Source of the DNA: Callipepla californica brunnescens
Lineage: Eukaryota; Chordata; Aves; Galliformes; Odontophoridae
Reading direction: 5' to 3'
DNA: 64,000 nucleotides
Assembly: GCA_023055505.1 (NCBI GenBank)
Contig: JALIRH010000003.1
Coordinates: 1,231,501-1,295,500 of the forward strand
Shown: in pieces, positions 23,051-36,627 of the stretch
Position numbering within the stretch: position 1 is the stretch's first letter
How the letters are laid out: every line of letters starts with the position of its first letter
Position numbers and translations under genes: made by a program
Notes under the pieces: generated by a model
What the model was told of the DNA's origin: nothing
What the model saw: the letters and a program-made list of their open reading frames with translations, nothing else
Database searches by the model: none

Positions 23051-23585
23051 TAGTTCCAAAAGTAATGCCTCCAATGTATTGCCATGGAAACTACAACAAA
23101 TATAAAAAGCACAATGACAAGAGCGCAATGGTAGAACACATTTTCACCTATAAAATACTATTTTTCAACACAGTCACCACCATTAGCTATGCCTTTTTAC
23201 CAGTGCTGAACAAAAGCAGGCATACCTTGCTCATAAAAATCTACACCATTGGACGTGTCCCACTGTCACTGATGCCACTGCTGTAATGTATTACCCACAA
23301 CCTCACTGTGCTCACATCCACTGTTTGGTATCCATAAACGTTCAGCTAGCACCGCTGAATGTCAGCGGATGCATGTTTTTCCCACATGGAAGAATAGCAC
23401 ACTTATTTCATCAGCATTTCATGTCAGAAGCCGTTTTGTCTGACTGTCCCTCTTCTGCTATCTAACTGCAGAAAAAATTGATAGATACTGGTGGGAAGGT
23501 TCAACCCCTACTTCTATATCATCAATATCCACCTCTTCCATTGTGGGCCAGTGTAAGATAGGAGGCATTACTTTTAGAATTATGC
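23051..23585 (-). mobile_element. Complete non-autonomous mariner (Galluhop-type) with both inverted repeats
   Basis: Terminal inverted repeats are visible: left 'TTCCAAAAGTAATGCCTCC' and right 'GGAGGCATTACTTTTAGAA'. The roughly 535-bp body matches the copies at 9290 and 56510. On the minus strand it keeps a readable piece of the transposase DNA-binding domain, with LNVYGYQTVDVSTVRLWVIH (second helix-turn-helix of mariner transposases). Stop codons interrupt it and there is no catalytic domain. It is a deletion derivative, best preserved at its ends. Confidence 0.9.
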
Positions 23586-23710
23586 TTCTATGTTTCTTGA
23601 AAATAACAAATAGATTTAAAACCTGTTTTATTTCATTTCAGTAGACATTCTCATCAGTTTGATATCCTTGAAATTCCACTAGCATTTATTTATTGCACAT
23701 GGAAATATTG

Positions 23711-24335
23711 GTCAATGCTTGGCTGAAGGCCAATGGCATCCTGGTTTGTATGAGAAATAGCGTTGCCATCAGGAACAGGGAAGTGATTGTCCCCCTGTAC
23801 TCAGCACTGGTGAGTCTGCACCTTGAGTACTGTGTTCAGTTTTGGGCCCCTCACTGAAAGAAAGACATTGAGGCTCTTGAGCAAGTCCAGAGAAGGGCAA
23901 CAAAGCTGGTGAGGAGTCTGGAGCACAGGCCTTCTGAGGAGTGGCTGAGGGAGTTGGGATTGATCAGACTGGAGAAGGGGAGGCTCAGGGAGACCTTATT
24001 GCTCTCTATAACTACCTGAAGGGAAGTAGTAGTGAGCTGTTAGTCAGTGTTTTCTCTTGAGTAACTATTGATAGGACTAGAGGGAATGGCTTTGAGTTGC
24101 ACCAGGAGAAAATCAGACTGGATATTACAAAATACTTCTCCAACAGTGTGGTTTGATGCTGAAATGGACTGCCCACTGAGGTGATGGAGTCACCAACCTG
24201 GAGGTATTCAAGTTACATTTAGACGTCGTTTTGAGGAACATGATTTAATGAGAACTATTGATGATAGGTGGACATTTGGGGTGAATGATCTTGTAGGTCA
24301 TTTCTGACCTTGTTGATCTTATGATTCTATGATTC
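23711..24335 (+). mobile_element. CR1 LINE, plus strand, 5'-truncated
   Basis: The right end is the canonical CR1 tail 'TTATGATTCTATGATTC'. The left end starts within ORF2 at 'GTCAATGCTTGGCTGAAGGC'. In between, the plus frame around 23937 reads [17 protein letters not shown], the conserved ORF2 C-terminal stretch. The 3' UTR shares the subfamily features of the copy at 1834-2423 (for example 'GAGGAACATGATTTAATGAG'). Frames are disrupted. Confidence 0.92.
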
Positions 24336-26294
24336 AGTATAACTTGTTCTCAGCCCTGATCCACTGCTGCTTATTCCATCATGTATCTGACATCTTATTC
24401 TGCCCACTCCACATTCTCTTTTGTTTCTGTGACAACGCCATGGAGAATTCTTCTGGGGATATGAAACAGACAAATTCCTTTTCAGCTGCTGTCTTCCTTG
24501 CTGTCTTTTTTATTCGCTGCTACTATTTTCACAGGTTCATACTAAATACCATTCACTTGTTTTACCTTGGCCTTGTTATAGTTTTCTCATCTACTTGCAT
24601 ATGTTGCCAATCATAAGGAAACATAGAAGAATCTTTCTCCACCTCATTTATTTTGTTATGTTTTGCTCTATAGTATTTGTCCAGGTAGGCAGTGGATTGT
24701 TGAAATATTTTCCCCCTCTTTCTTGGTTGTTCATTGCTGTTTGCTTACATGTGTCTTTCCGCTCAAATAGTCTGTTTGGTTTATATAATCTTGGATAGCA
24801 TTTCTTTTACTATAATCTACTTATTTATTTATTTTCTTACTGATTAGAGGATATAAGGAATAAAAAATTGTTTTATCTTGTGGCAATCTATACTGTTTTG
24901 ACTGTTATGTCACCATTCAATTGTCTGACACACCAAATATTCAACAAAAATAAAGTTACTGCAAAACTGAAACAGAAAATACTGATATGTTTGTAAACCA
25001 TTGTATCAGAAGTAGTGATCTTATAAAATAATACTTTTATCTCTAAGACCCTTATGTTTGCTATCAATTTAAACCTCATTTCTGCACCTATTTTGTTGTC
25101 TATAATTACACTTATTTTGTAGCAAGTGCAAATTTAGGGCCTAACCTGATATCAGCTGTAATACCTTGACATTTTTTTATAGACAGAAAATCTACCTTGC
25201 ACAGAAAATAGAAGGTGCCTCTTCTTTGCAAACCAGATTCTAACCAGATCAATTACTTGTAGACATTCTTAACTAAAATAATTTTCAGTATATTTATTGT
25301 TTTTCCTCTATTAAAATAAAATATAGCATCCTTTCTCCCTTCTCATTTCCTTCGGATTATCTAAATCCATCTACTGGTCTAGGCCAGACATTTATTTCCT
25401 TTTCCCTTATTTCTTTCTCCCTTTCTTCATCTTCCTTCATGTCTTCATTTCTTTTCCTCCGTTTCCTTTAATTTTAAATTTTGAATGGAGGTTTTTTTAG
25501 TAATATATTTTTAATTTTGTCCTCTTTCTGAATGGTAAATATTTCTCTTAAATTTAATGGTAACCAGAATTATATATTTCACATAAGAACAGTAAAATAC
25601 ACTTAGGATATTAAAATGCAGTTTTAACATCTCTGTGAGTCTGTCATTCAGAACTATCTTCAGAAGTCTGATTTCTGTTTTCAAACTGATCCTTTTTCCT
25701 GTTAGATCTGTCAGAGATTTTCTTTAGGAAATTCCACATACCACTTAAACTCTATACATTGCAACACAGTCAGTTATTTATTGAAGTTATTTTTTAATTA
25801 TTTATTGAATTCTGCAATAATAATACTACTAGTCTTTCACTGGGAATGGAAGAAGACTGCTTTAGAAAGAAACATATACGTGTCTTGATATAGTAAACAG
25901 TGAGTTTTTGAAATCCTCTGCCGCACAGGGATCTGAAGACAGATAACATGAGATGGCTGAAAAAAGAGTTTATACAAACTTGTGGACTCCAGGGCCATAT
26001 GTTTATATTTTAAATATTAGATATTCTCTAAACACCTTCATCAAATGACTGTGAGGAACAGCATATAATTGTCTGACTCACATACTATCCCTAAATAGTA
26101 AATTCTCCTGACATTGTCAAAACAGAGAAGTAGTTTACATAGACCACTGCATTTCTATTGTTGAATTTTTGTCTAGTTTTGGTCATTATATTTTCTTACT
26201 GAATGCAACCAGTTGCATGTGTCCCTTATTCCTTTTATTAGTATTGTTATGATTATTAGTATATATTTTATTTTTTATAAGAACCATGAATTGC

Positions 26295-26319
26295 AAAATA
26301 AATAAATAAATAAATAAAA
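26295..26319. repeat. (AAAT)n microsatellite
   Basis: Five to six tandem AAAT units, probably length-variable, with no gene nearby. Confidence 0.93.
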
Positions 26320-27035
26320 CTTAGAGTTGGATAAAAATATGCCTTTTAAAAAGCTGGGAATCACAAATCAAGTAATATAACTCACTAGTCTGCCATAAAC
26401 AGTAGCACAGTCTAGACAAGTCATCTCATAATAAAGCAAGTTGACACCACAGCAGGATAACTTCAGAAATTTATCCAGAAATATAATAAAACATGTTCAC
26501 GCTCAAACAACCCACACAAAGTTTGGAAAACCCTAAGATCTGGTACATTCTATTATTTCAACGGCTGGGACTTATAACTAGCACTTAATATTACATAGAC
26601 TTGGCCACATGATTTACTTACCTCCAATTACTCATTTACCTGTCCTGTCTTAAGGTTTTAATACCTTGCCCTACTCCTCTTCTTGCCATACTTGAATAAA
26701 GAGAAATGCTATACTTTCAAAGTAAGCATACTTTCTTTTGACTGTAGACCATTCCATTCTTATTTGTACCATTATTATAACTCCACTGAATCTACATAGA
26801 GATAGCATAAAGCTCCCGTCTACAACTTTTTTTTTTAAATTAATACACTTCAATGTATAATTAAACATGATTCCCTAACACCTAAATTGCTTGTTCCACA
26901 GCATTGGTCCTGGAAAGCAACAAAACTGCTTCTGACAAGTTCTTTGCAATACCAGGCAAAGTATTATTGGGAATATAAATAATCACATAAAGGAAAACGC
27001 TGGTTCAACCAACTGGTGGCAGAATTTCTGGCCAC

Positions 27036-27088
27036 TTCCTTCACCAGATACTCAATCATCATTTCAGGCTGTGACATAACAGTTCCCT
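27036..27088. repeat. Fragment of an unclassified dispersed repeat
   Basis: About 50 bases ('CTCAATCATCATTTCAGGCT' and neighbours) align at roughly three quarters identity by eye with 37370-37430 in the same orientation. This is too long and too similar to be chance. The family is not identified. An LTR fragment is possible. Confidence 0.45.
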
Positions 27089-28374
27089 TAGAAACAGTAA
27101 CAGTAGTAATATTTAGCTTCCCTACATAATTGAAAAAAAAAAAAAGTCAAATAGCATGATTAATATTAGGGTAAATCACATGCCAATGGTGCTTTAAAAA
27201 GAAAAATACATGAATCTCTAAAAGGAAAAATCTCATACTTACTCACTTCCAATTTAAAATACTATTCTTTGTGGATGAAAAGTCTTTCCTCAGAGTACTG
27301 ACTTTTGTAATTTCAAGTTAGTGGTTTATATATTTGCTAGTTACTGAAAAGAGGCCCATTCCAACATTTAGTTCCCTAGCGATCTTCACAGTGAGCAATG
27401 TAGGTGCTTGCTCCTTTTTCCCAGGCACTGCTGAATCAGCAAACCCTGTAAGATATGTCTCTCCACAAACGATTCCTGTCATTTTGTACAGGTAGGTTTC
27501 CTTGGTTTCCTTTCTAATGTCCACGCAGAAAGAGACATGGAGAGTATTTGTTTGTTTGTTTTTAAAGGGAATTATTTTATATAAATAGCGGGTTTTATTT
27601 TGTTTTGCAGCAAGCTACTGGAAGTTGTGCAATTTTCTATCTGCAATTCTACGTTATTTATTTTTCTAGGGGGTATGAAATTTGTCCTGCCATTACTTCT
27701 TCGTCCTTAAAACTATTCAGTTAGCTGAGAACTGAATTTTATTTGTAAGTGCAGTGAATATGTGACAGATCTTTTTTCAGTGACTATACTATATGTCTGA
27801 ACAGGCTACTATGAAATTCATAATCAAAGGTGTGCTGTTTATGAATCTCAAGGTCAACTTAAGAATGAAAAATAACCAGTGCAATGTGGGGTATTAAACT
27901 GCTGCAGCCTGGAGCAAGCCTGAATGAGAGGGACAGATGAGTCATTTTATCAACAATCACCAAAGCCTCCTACTTGAGAGGGTAAAGACATTTTTAAGCA
28001 AGCAGTACTAGAGGCTCTTAGATTGCCTTAGTGAGAAACTGAAACTAAATAAAATAAGGTCAAGATTAACAAAATTAATCTGTCCTGTAATGGTAGGTTA
28101 CAAGTGAATTCAACCTTTGTACATTATTTACACTTTCTTTCTTTAGTTTCTGTCATTTTTTTAGGTCTAAAGAATGATGTTGAAATAAGCCTAATGGACT
28201 ACTGAGAATGTACAGTTTTTTTAATATCTGAGTTACACTTAAAAAATCCTTTTGGGGGCAAAAAAAAAAAAAAGAATATTAAACTAGAACTATTGTTGAT
28301 TTTTAAGAAGTCTAAATTACTGAGGTAATTTAGAAAAGTCTCTTGAATGCAGTTAAAATTTACTTGTAAAAACA

Positions 28375-29054
28375 GCAGGTCAGAGAACATGATCCTCCCC
28401 CTCTACTCTGCCCTGGTGAGGCCTCACCTGTAGCATTGTGTCCAGGTTTGGGCTACCTGGTATAAAAAAGACAGAGATCACCTGGAAAGCATCCAGCAGA
28501 GGGCAACAAAGATGATAAAGGGCATGGAACACCTCTCTTATGAGGAAAGGCTGAGGGACCTGGGTCTCTCAGAAGACTCAGAAGGGATCTGATCCACGTC
28601 TATAAATATCTAAAGAGCAGAAGGCAAAGGGATGAGGCTGGACTCTTCTCTGCAGTGTGTGATGACAGGAGAAGGGGAAGCAGCCACAAACTGATGCATA
28701 GGATCAGGGACATGATGCATGCTCAGGGACGTGGATTAGAGGATGGCTGTTAGGATAGTATGGTTAGGTCATGGTTGGATTTGATGATTTTTAAGGTCTT
28801 TTCCAACCTTAATGATTCTATGATTCTATAGGAAGTTCTTCACAAATATGCATCGGAACTTTTCACAGTGAGGGTGATGGAGCACTGAAATAGGTTGCTC
28901 AGAGTGGAGTCTCCTCCTCTGGAGACATTCAAGACCAACCTGGATGCCTATCTGTGCAACCTGGGCTAGGGAGACTGCTTTGGAAGGAGGTTGGACTCTA
29001 TGATCTCAATGATCTCTAGAGGCTTACAACCCCTACAATTCTGTGATTCTGTGA
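28375..29054 (+). mobile_element. CR1-F-like LINE, plus strand, interrupted by another CR1
   Basis: It runs from 'CATGATCCTCCCCCTCTACT' in ORF2 to the tail 'CTACAATTCTGTGATTCTGT'. Conserved landmarks include 'TATGAGGAAAGGCTGAGGGA' and 'GTCTATAAATATCTAAAGAG'. A 130-bp insert of another CR1 (28701-28830) splits it in the 3' UTR; removing it rejoins 'CTGATGCATA' to 'GGAAGTTCTTCAC', as in intact copies such as 49863-50231. ORF2 is broken by indels. Confidence 0.9.
28701..28830 (+). mobile_element. Short CR1 3' end nested in CR1-F, with ATAGG duplication
   Basis: About 130 bp ending 'CCTTAATGATTCTATGATTC', a CR1 tail of a different subfamily from the host. The pentamer ATAGG is present at both junctions (28698-28702 and 28828-28832) and is needed only once in the host sequence, consistent with a 5-bp target duplication. 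Insert and host have the same orientation. Confidence 0.85.
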
Positions 29055-32000
29055 GCATGATTTCACAGTTCAGCCATGTAACTCAAAGTCTGTACTGTAA
29101 ATATTGGTGTTCTCTCTCAGTTACAGATTTGCTGACCTGTATTTTCACTAGTTTTGTGCTACTTTTTTGACTCTGACCAAAGGACAGCATTCATTTGACT
29201 CCTCTCCAGGGAAAATGAAAGAAATTTAGTTTGTGGCTCCCATTGCCAAGAGGCAGCTATTTTATTGATCGTGCATTTTCATTTAAAATAACATTCAGGA
29301 AAGGGAGAATTACAGTTGTTTATGTAACTGTTGCTGAAGTTAAGACATTTCTCCGTAGTTCATTTTTAATTCTATCAGTTTTATGTTTAGTTGGTTGGTT
29401 TTGTTTCATTTTCATCTTCCATCTTTCTTTCCAGTGATGCAAAAAAAAAATTTTTCTTTGACTTTTAAATACATTGAAAGTAAAATTGCTTTTCATTCTC
29501 ATCTTTCATATAAGTAAACTACATATAAAATTTTTAAGGTATATTCCCTTATAATCATTATAATTGTTCGAGTCCCTGAGTGTGAATCAACTCTGTTATA
29601 GTATCTGAGTGCTTCCAGGAAATTATGTGATAAATTTGCTTCTGTACTTCTGCTATGTCATACAGTTGGGAAAAAAAAATTACAACAAACAATATATTTC
29701 TGAGAAAACTCTGGGTGTGATATTTTGCCAAAATTATTTCAGTTAACATAAAAAAGAAAGGAATGCTGAAAATTGTTCAGAAGAAGAAATGCAGAAAATG
29801 AATCTAGCAAGTGTAATTACGTATTTTGGTTTTGTTTTTTGGTTACTGGGATCACCATTGTGTTTATATAATGAGGTACCTATGTGAAAACAGTGCTAGG
29901 TTTTTTGAGTCCATCCATTATTTCATGGTGTCTGGAATATTTATAGAGGAGTAGGCCATTAAATTTAAGTCATAAACCCTAACTGTACAGTGCCAATTCC
30001 CATGATTCATGTCTTATGTATTAGCAACCCAATTTTTACAGAGTTCAACTTGCTGGTTGTTTTATTTTACCATGAACAAATTTAGCAGCTTTGCAGTTGG
30101 TCTCTCTGTCTGAGTTGTGTAAATCAGCTGTAGTATGTAACCTGGTTCAACTATTGATCTCTCTAGAGCCCTGTGGAACATTCCCTCTAACTGGGAGATT
30201 TACATCCTGCTGCTGGATGTCTGCATTTCAGATAGCAATGAAGCATAACTTACAGGTGTCAAAAATCCACTGAATGCTTTTTTCACTTTCATCCTTTCCA
30301 TATTTTTCTCAAAATGAATTATACACATCTCTTCTCCTTATTTGTGCATTCAATATATTTGGAATTAGCAGTTTGAGTTCCTTTTTTTTTTTTTTTTTTT
30401 TTTTTACTAATTTCTTTATTTGCTACATTTTCTATGTCCCTTTTCATCTTTTACAGCACGTATTACTGTTTTGATGCAGTTAATTAGTAGTTTGATGAGT
30501 TGTGAATAAACAAATCCACTGAAATTATGGACTGAAAAAGTAAAATCATTTAATATTATATATTAGTACATATTACATAGAATATATGTTATATTATTAT
30601 GTACGATATGATATATTATCATATATTATACAATATATAATTGTATTATATAATGTACTCTCTTTTACAGTGTGTATTATTAATATATATGTAATTTATA
30701 TAAAATTTTGTATGATATAAATTTTATATAATATAAATTTTAATAATCATTGTATAGTAACAAGATCTTTTTAAATAACTGATAACAACTCTAAAATTCT
30801 TAAATAAAGGATAAAATCATATTTACTGAAATTTCTACTTTTACAATTGATGTTTAACACCTTATTTGATATTCTTTCATAAAACTATTGTTATTTGCTT
30901 CTTTCTAAGAATATAAAGTAGTGAAAGAATCCTGCTAGTTTACTTTCACTGTTGCTAGAGGCAATCTCTACCAGGAGATTAGCATGCTAAAGAAAGATTG
31001 CAGGCTGTGTTGCTAGTATTTTCCTTAGCAAATAAGACAACAAGGATAAAGTGCATTATAACTCAAAAATTCTCGTACTGTTTTGTGTTATATTTATATA
31101 AAATTACATCACATCTACACAGGTAATATTATATATGCTTAAAAAGAAACAGAAAAACGCCATTACATCCAAGTAAGAGATGCTTTATGACAGATGTGCT
31201 CCTCTAGACAGAGGAACAGAAGAGAGAGAAGCCTTCATGTTGCACACTGGTCGCAATACTTAGCTCTCCAGGAGGTAGTGCTTAAACATATCTCAAAATT
31301 AATCAGGGAGCCTTTACAGAGTAGAATGGCACAGGTAAGCAGATGGGGAAATGCTTCTTAGCTTTCAGTGTTTCAGCTGTGGACTTTAGAATATCCCCGA
31401 AGCATATATACAATCTCAAGAATGATACATCTGAGTCCTGAGAAGCACATGTAGCACAGGCACAAATGTGCAGCACATTTTTTTATTAGTTTATTCAATT
31501 GTATTACTAACAACTTCTTAAAAAAATAAGTTAACTTTTGTATCATCTTCAGTATCAAAGAATATTTATGTAGTTAGATCATTCTGTCATATTTTGCAGA
31601 ATCTGAAACACTTACAACTTGAATATCATCGATAGTTTCACTTCACTTTCAGAAAATATTTGCTGTCTTATTCTAAATTCAGACAAGAATAAATCCAGTG
31701 CTTGAATTAAAGTATGCTCTGCTATTTGTAGACCACGCATAACTACTAAGAACAAATATTTTCCAGTGGTTTTTCAAATATGTGCTTAAAAATGTGATTT
31801 TCACATGCTTGTAATATTCTCTCATTGTTATGTTATGAACTAGTATCTCTTGTTAAATCTTCCATTTTCTTGCACCCTTGCATTTGTACCTTTTTGATTT
31901 AGAAGTTGTTATAATCTAATACTAATACCTGTAAAAAAGTATACACAGATTCTCAGCCAAATTTCTATTTTCAGATCAGATCTCATCAGATAAATATTTT

Positions 32001-33384
32001 CATGGTTTGAGATGTAGGATATAACCAGTTTCTGTCTCATTTATTTTGAAGTTATGTGATTATTTTGTCCTAATAATTTCAGGTAAAAAAGTTTCATACT
32101 TTAACTATTACTATCTGATATATCCTGGACTGCTCATTGATCCTTCTCCTCACCTATTCTGTCCCCTACATTTATTTATTTTTTTAATGGATTTTTTCTC
32201 TTGACTCAAGCCAGTAAAGCATCCCCTAGCATACATTTCATTCCTTGGTAAGTTGGTTGGTCGGTTTTAATAGCTAATGTCTTTTTCAAAAGATGTTATA
32301 TATCTGCACTAAATTATCTCAACTGGAATGCTTATGCCTGCAGGCCCTTATTTTTTGGAAAATTTTCTAGGCTATGTTTTAAAAAGCATTTGGAGAATGG
32401 AACCTTCTCATTCTTCCCAGGGATATACACTTTTTCAAACTTGCACCTGTTAAAATATTCTAACATGCAAGTGAAGATGTCTATATTTTAAGACATTGTT
32501 CTGCAAATCCACCGATGCCTGTTTACAGTGTCATTGTCTCGTAGATCATCTTGCTGTCAGTTTAGCTGTAGGTTACAAGTTCTCCTTATCTGCTGAAATA
32601 TAAATGAAAATTCATCTGTTCAAGAAAACCACATTACTCATGCTGCTTAAAAAAACGACAAATCTCTTGATCTTCAGAATCAATGCTTTTGATTAAAAGA
32701 AACTGTGAAGGGAATAGGCCTCTTATACCAATGATAGTAATTCTATTTTGAAGATGGTGATTAGTATTTAATATCATCTGAATTTTCCTGGGCTTCACAA
32801 CAAAAAAGCTGCTTTTAAAAATGACAGACATGCTTGTCATAATGATGACTTTTGCTAAGAATTCCAGTGGGATACTTCTTATAGACAAGATGTAATACTT
32901 CTATGATTCCTCTTTCTCCCAGAGCAAGCAAACTCATATATATGCAGAAATAAAGGAAATAATAAAAAGTTTTCTCTGCTGTCCTCCGGCAGACTAATCA
33001 TCTGGAAAATGAAAGTCATGTTATGCATTTTCATAACTATGGTTTCTTATAGGCACAACATGTTACTACAAAATAAACACAGCATCTGTCCCTTCTATAG
33101 ATTTAGTTTAAAACTTTTCAAATGCTAAGTAATTAGTTTGAGTTTCTAGCTCCTCTGGAAGCAGCACTACTAGGAATTTTCATGAGGGCTATGGCAAAAA
33201 CTGAAACTCATTTGGAAATTGAGGTTTGGAGATAGAATAATATAATATTCTGGAATATTACAGTGATTTCTGCAATTCAACCACGGTATCAAGTCCAACT
33301 CATCTTTAATTAATCAACTCTATTTCTATGCATAAAATCATAATTGAAAATGTTTTATATATTGTGGAAAGCAAAAATTCATCC
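29055..33384. other. Unannotated AT-rich DNA, 4.3 kb
   Basis: No gene or mobile element is recognised. A 24-base T run lies at 30382-30405, and a nearly pure A/T island spans 30540-30745. Open frames of about 60-84 codons are scattered and motif-free. Confidence 0.5.
30540..30745. repeat. A/T island with many short palindromes
   Basis: About 200 bp with very few G or C, built from TATATTA/TAATATA-like words and containing self-complementary strings such as 'ATATAAATTTTATATAATAT'. It is an easily unwound region. A matrix-attachment or replication role is possible but not shown. Confidence 0.8.
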
Positions 33385-33835
33385 AATATTCAAGGTGAGA
33401 CCGCAGCAATATTATCTATTTTGTGATAAATTATCTCATTTGATTGATTGGCTGAGTTTAGTACACTCCAAAGCATTATTCCCCCCTTGGCTGAACCTGT
33501 CAGGAGCACCCCCAGATCACTTTCTGCTGAGATTCTCTCCAAGTACTTTTTTTTTTTTTTTCCTCCAGTCTGTACCTATGTCTGGCATTACCCCATACCA
33601 GCAGCAGATCCAAGCATTTTCCCTTGCTGAAAATAAAGCTTTGATGATTGCTCAATCTAGATCCCTCCACAGAATCTTGTATTTCTTCAAGGAGTCAACA
33701 GCACCTCCCAGCTGAGTTTCATCAGCAAAAGATGCATTCCATCCTAGGTCATTGATAAAAACATGGAACAGATCCGTCCCTAGAATTTTTTCCATGTCAT
33801 TAATACAGACATTGATACATTTTAGATCATATGAA
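33385..33835 (-). mobile_element. Old, highly diverged CR1 relic
   Basis: The order of motifs matches minus-strand CR1 ORF2 with many changes: 'TTGGCTGAACCTGTC', 'CAGATCACTTTCTGCTGAGA', 'TGAGTTTCATCAGCAAAAGA', 'CTAGGTCATTGATAAAAACA'. These correspond to the CR1 'cccaagtccttctcctcagggc', 'ggtgtcatcggcaaac' and 'atgtcgttgatgaagat' landmarks. A T run at about 33547-33562 is an internal expansion. The 123-codon plus frame at 33344-33715 is antisense. Neither terminus is preserved. Confidence 0.65.
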
Positions 33836-36627
33836 CAATTGATTTCAATTTATTATTTGAGGGAAAAAATTAGAAGCCTTTCTATCTAACTTTGTGCAAG
33901 GTGTTAAAGGAAACATATTAAAGATGTATATAAAAAAATACATAATTCACAGTGTGACGTCTTTATTATGAGTAGATTTAACCTGTGTCTTAGTCTTTCA
34001 TAATTCAATCTATTACTTCTATTTAGAATGATCTTTCAATAATACCATCACAAAACTGCATCAAAAGAAATATTTTAAAGGTAAATAAGTTTATAGGAAT
34101 ATAACCCCAATATATACATATTTATACTTTCTTTTTATACACACAAAAAAGGGAAAGTTATAAAAGAATGAGGTTAAAACATCAGCAAAATTTTATTTTT
34201 ATTAGAGTTTCCTATTTTTCCCTCTGAAGTCTGAACTGTAATTGAAAAATGAGGTCATTTCTTAAGACCAATATGAAAAGAGATTATCTGTTTAAAACAC
34301 CTTCTTCCATTCCACACAGGACATTTAATGTGATCAATGATCACTTTCATTTTTCAAATTAGGCAATATTAAGGATGGAGAAGAGTTTTTCATTTATTAA
34401 CTGGTGTACCTAAAGTAGAATACTCATGCATTGTAGTCTGAAGAAATTGAGACTATCTAATCAACCATAGTGAGGACTGGTAAGGGGAAAGTGTACACAT
34501 TATGCTGAGCTGTCACTAAGTCCATATCATTTCATTAACAACCTTCAAATTAACATTTAATTGACACTGCATTCAGGTTTCTTAAACTTACGAAAACTAA
34601 GCAACTAGAAAAACTAAGATACTGTCAAAAAAAAAGTCTAAAGACTACATCTGAATATTACTGCATTTCCTATTTCATAACATTATTTTATGTTCATAGA
34701 ATTCTTACTTTTGTCCAGTCCTTGCTTTTTCTGCTTTACAAAGAGACATATCCTTGATTTACTTTATCACATTTTCAAAAGCTATGAGTTCAACGATTGC
34801 ATTAATTTTTCATAACCCCACTTCCACTTTTAAATATATTGATTGTCAACATAACTACTTTTTACAATCAAATGAAAATATTTACTTGTACCGTAAGAAT
34901 CATAGATATATTAATCTAATGTACTTCTTAAAATTAAAATCTAATCGCAAAACACATTTCATAAACTGTAGATGCCACTATTTTATTTATTTAAGAGAAT
35001 TGTATGCAAAGATATGAGAGTTAACACACCTAAAACCAATACAGGTAATGTTCAAGCAGGAAACAAAGAACAAATGTGTTCAGAATAATAATTACCACCA
35101 AAAAAAAAAAAAAAAAAAAAAAAAAAGATAAATAATACCAGTTTTAAAATACTCAACCCAAACAAGAAAACTGAATGCCCTTTAAAATACCAAGGACAGA
35201 TGGGAAATTTTAAAGAGAAGAAAGTGTTATTCTGTATGGCAAATATTTCAGATTCCAAATAACATCACAAATACAATTTTTGAAGTAGGGAATTAATAGC
35301 CAAGTTCTTGAGTGCCTCTCAGATGCAGTACTCCAAAATTGTATCATACTCACAGTTCATTGATACAATTGTGAAGCTCTCTGGAAGAAGCATTATACAT
35401 TCTAACTTTTACTTTCTAGTTTCCTTACCTTTTATTATTATTTTTTAATTTTACTTTAACAGAATCTTTATTTAAGTGCTTTTTCTTTTTTTCCCTACAC
35501 AAGCTGTTTTGAAACATTTCTTTTACAAATGTGTATAACAAGTCTTCACAGAGCTTCTCAAGTAGCATAGAAGTCTCTAATTTTATGACAGCATGGAAGA
35601 AGTTACTTATATTATAACAGATATAACAAAATTCACTTATCAGAACTACAACTCAGATATAGGTAATGTAAAAGTAAATGGATAAAGTTTTAAATAACTT
35701 CTTCACCTTAAATTGCGGGAATTGTGAAGTTAAGACAGATTTTCTAGATTTTCTTTTCCACTTGTCACTCTGCATGGAAATAGCAGTAATAAAGAAAAAA
35801 AGAACCAAGAGCTCCTCAATCAAACCTCACTAAAGGGAAGGAAATTGAAATAATTGAAAATTCACCTTTACTTTTTTTTTTTCCCCCTCCTCCAAAAGAA
35901 TTAAGTGGAAAATTCTAGGTGCTCCATACTTCATCAAACACTTCGGATCTAGTAGCTTTGGAAGGCAGAGACAGTTCCAGCCTACTTGAAATGCTACAAG
36001 ACCAATAAAAGTTAAGGACCAAATAGATAGGGTAGTTAAAATCGGTGTTTCTGTTTTGTCAGTAATGACATTAGGGTGGATAGCACACTTGCAACATGGA
36101 GTAGGAACTCCCAGTCAAGTGTGGAAAACAAAAATAAACAGCTTGTTAGACAGATAGAAATATAAAAAGAAAACAGGACACACTGATGAACAAAGGTAAA
36201 TATGTTTCAGTTCACAGGTTTGTTCTAGTTGCACATTGAAATTTACCACTTAACTGCCTAACTAGATGGATTTCTAAGTGTACAATGCCATGAGATTCAT
36301 AGGAGTTTATTCATAGGAGATTATTAAAAACACAGGAATAGCATTATAAAACAGTGGTGAGGAAATAATTGTCAAGTGTTTCGCAAGGTAATTGCGTTGT
36401 TTTTTTTCCATGAGACTCATAGGCACCAGTGTTATTTGTAGCTGATGAAACCTCTGAATAAGTGACTTAGACTGCAGATAATTCTATACGTTTCTATATC
36501 ACAGAAAAAACCAGAACCTTTAGGTAATGCATTTTAATAAAGAGAACATTTTAAAACAGACCACTTTTGAACCTTAATCTTTTGCTCCGCTCCAACATAA
36601 AACAAACAACAACAATATTTTGAATCA
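33836..36627. other. Unannotated AT-rich DNA, 2.8 kb
   Basis: No exon or mobile element is recognised. A 27-base A run lies at 35100-35126, without recognisable upstream pseudogene sequence. A T run lies at about 35872-35882. Confidence 0.5.

Larger units (their letters stand above)
24336..28374. other. Unannotated AT-rich DNA, 4 kb, with simple repeats
   Basis: A C/T-rich tract at about 25385-25475 and an (AAAT)n tract at about 26295-26319 are the clear features. A fragment at 27036-27088 resembles the unclassified repeat at 37370-37430. No exon is recognised. A 95-codon plus frame at 24329-24616 is cysteine- and phenylalanine-rich, starts in the CR1 tail, and is a chance frame. Confidence 0.5.

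Noticed and set aside
24329..24616. 95-codon hydrophobic, cysteine-rich plus frame as a small membrane protein
   Set aside because: Its start lies in the CR1 tail and its composition (Phe, Cys, Leu, His) is typical of random T-rich DNA. No signal of coding constraint can be seen.
30382..30405. Long T run (and A runs at 35100-35126 and 3227-3244) as tails of processed pseudogenes
   Set aside because: No spliced-gene sequence, target duplication or polyadenylation signal is recognisable next to any of them. They are treated as simple homopolymers.
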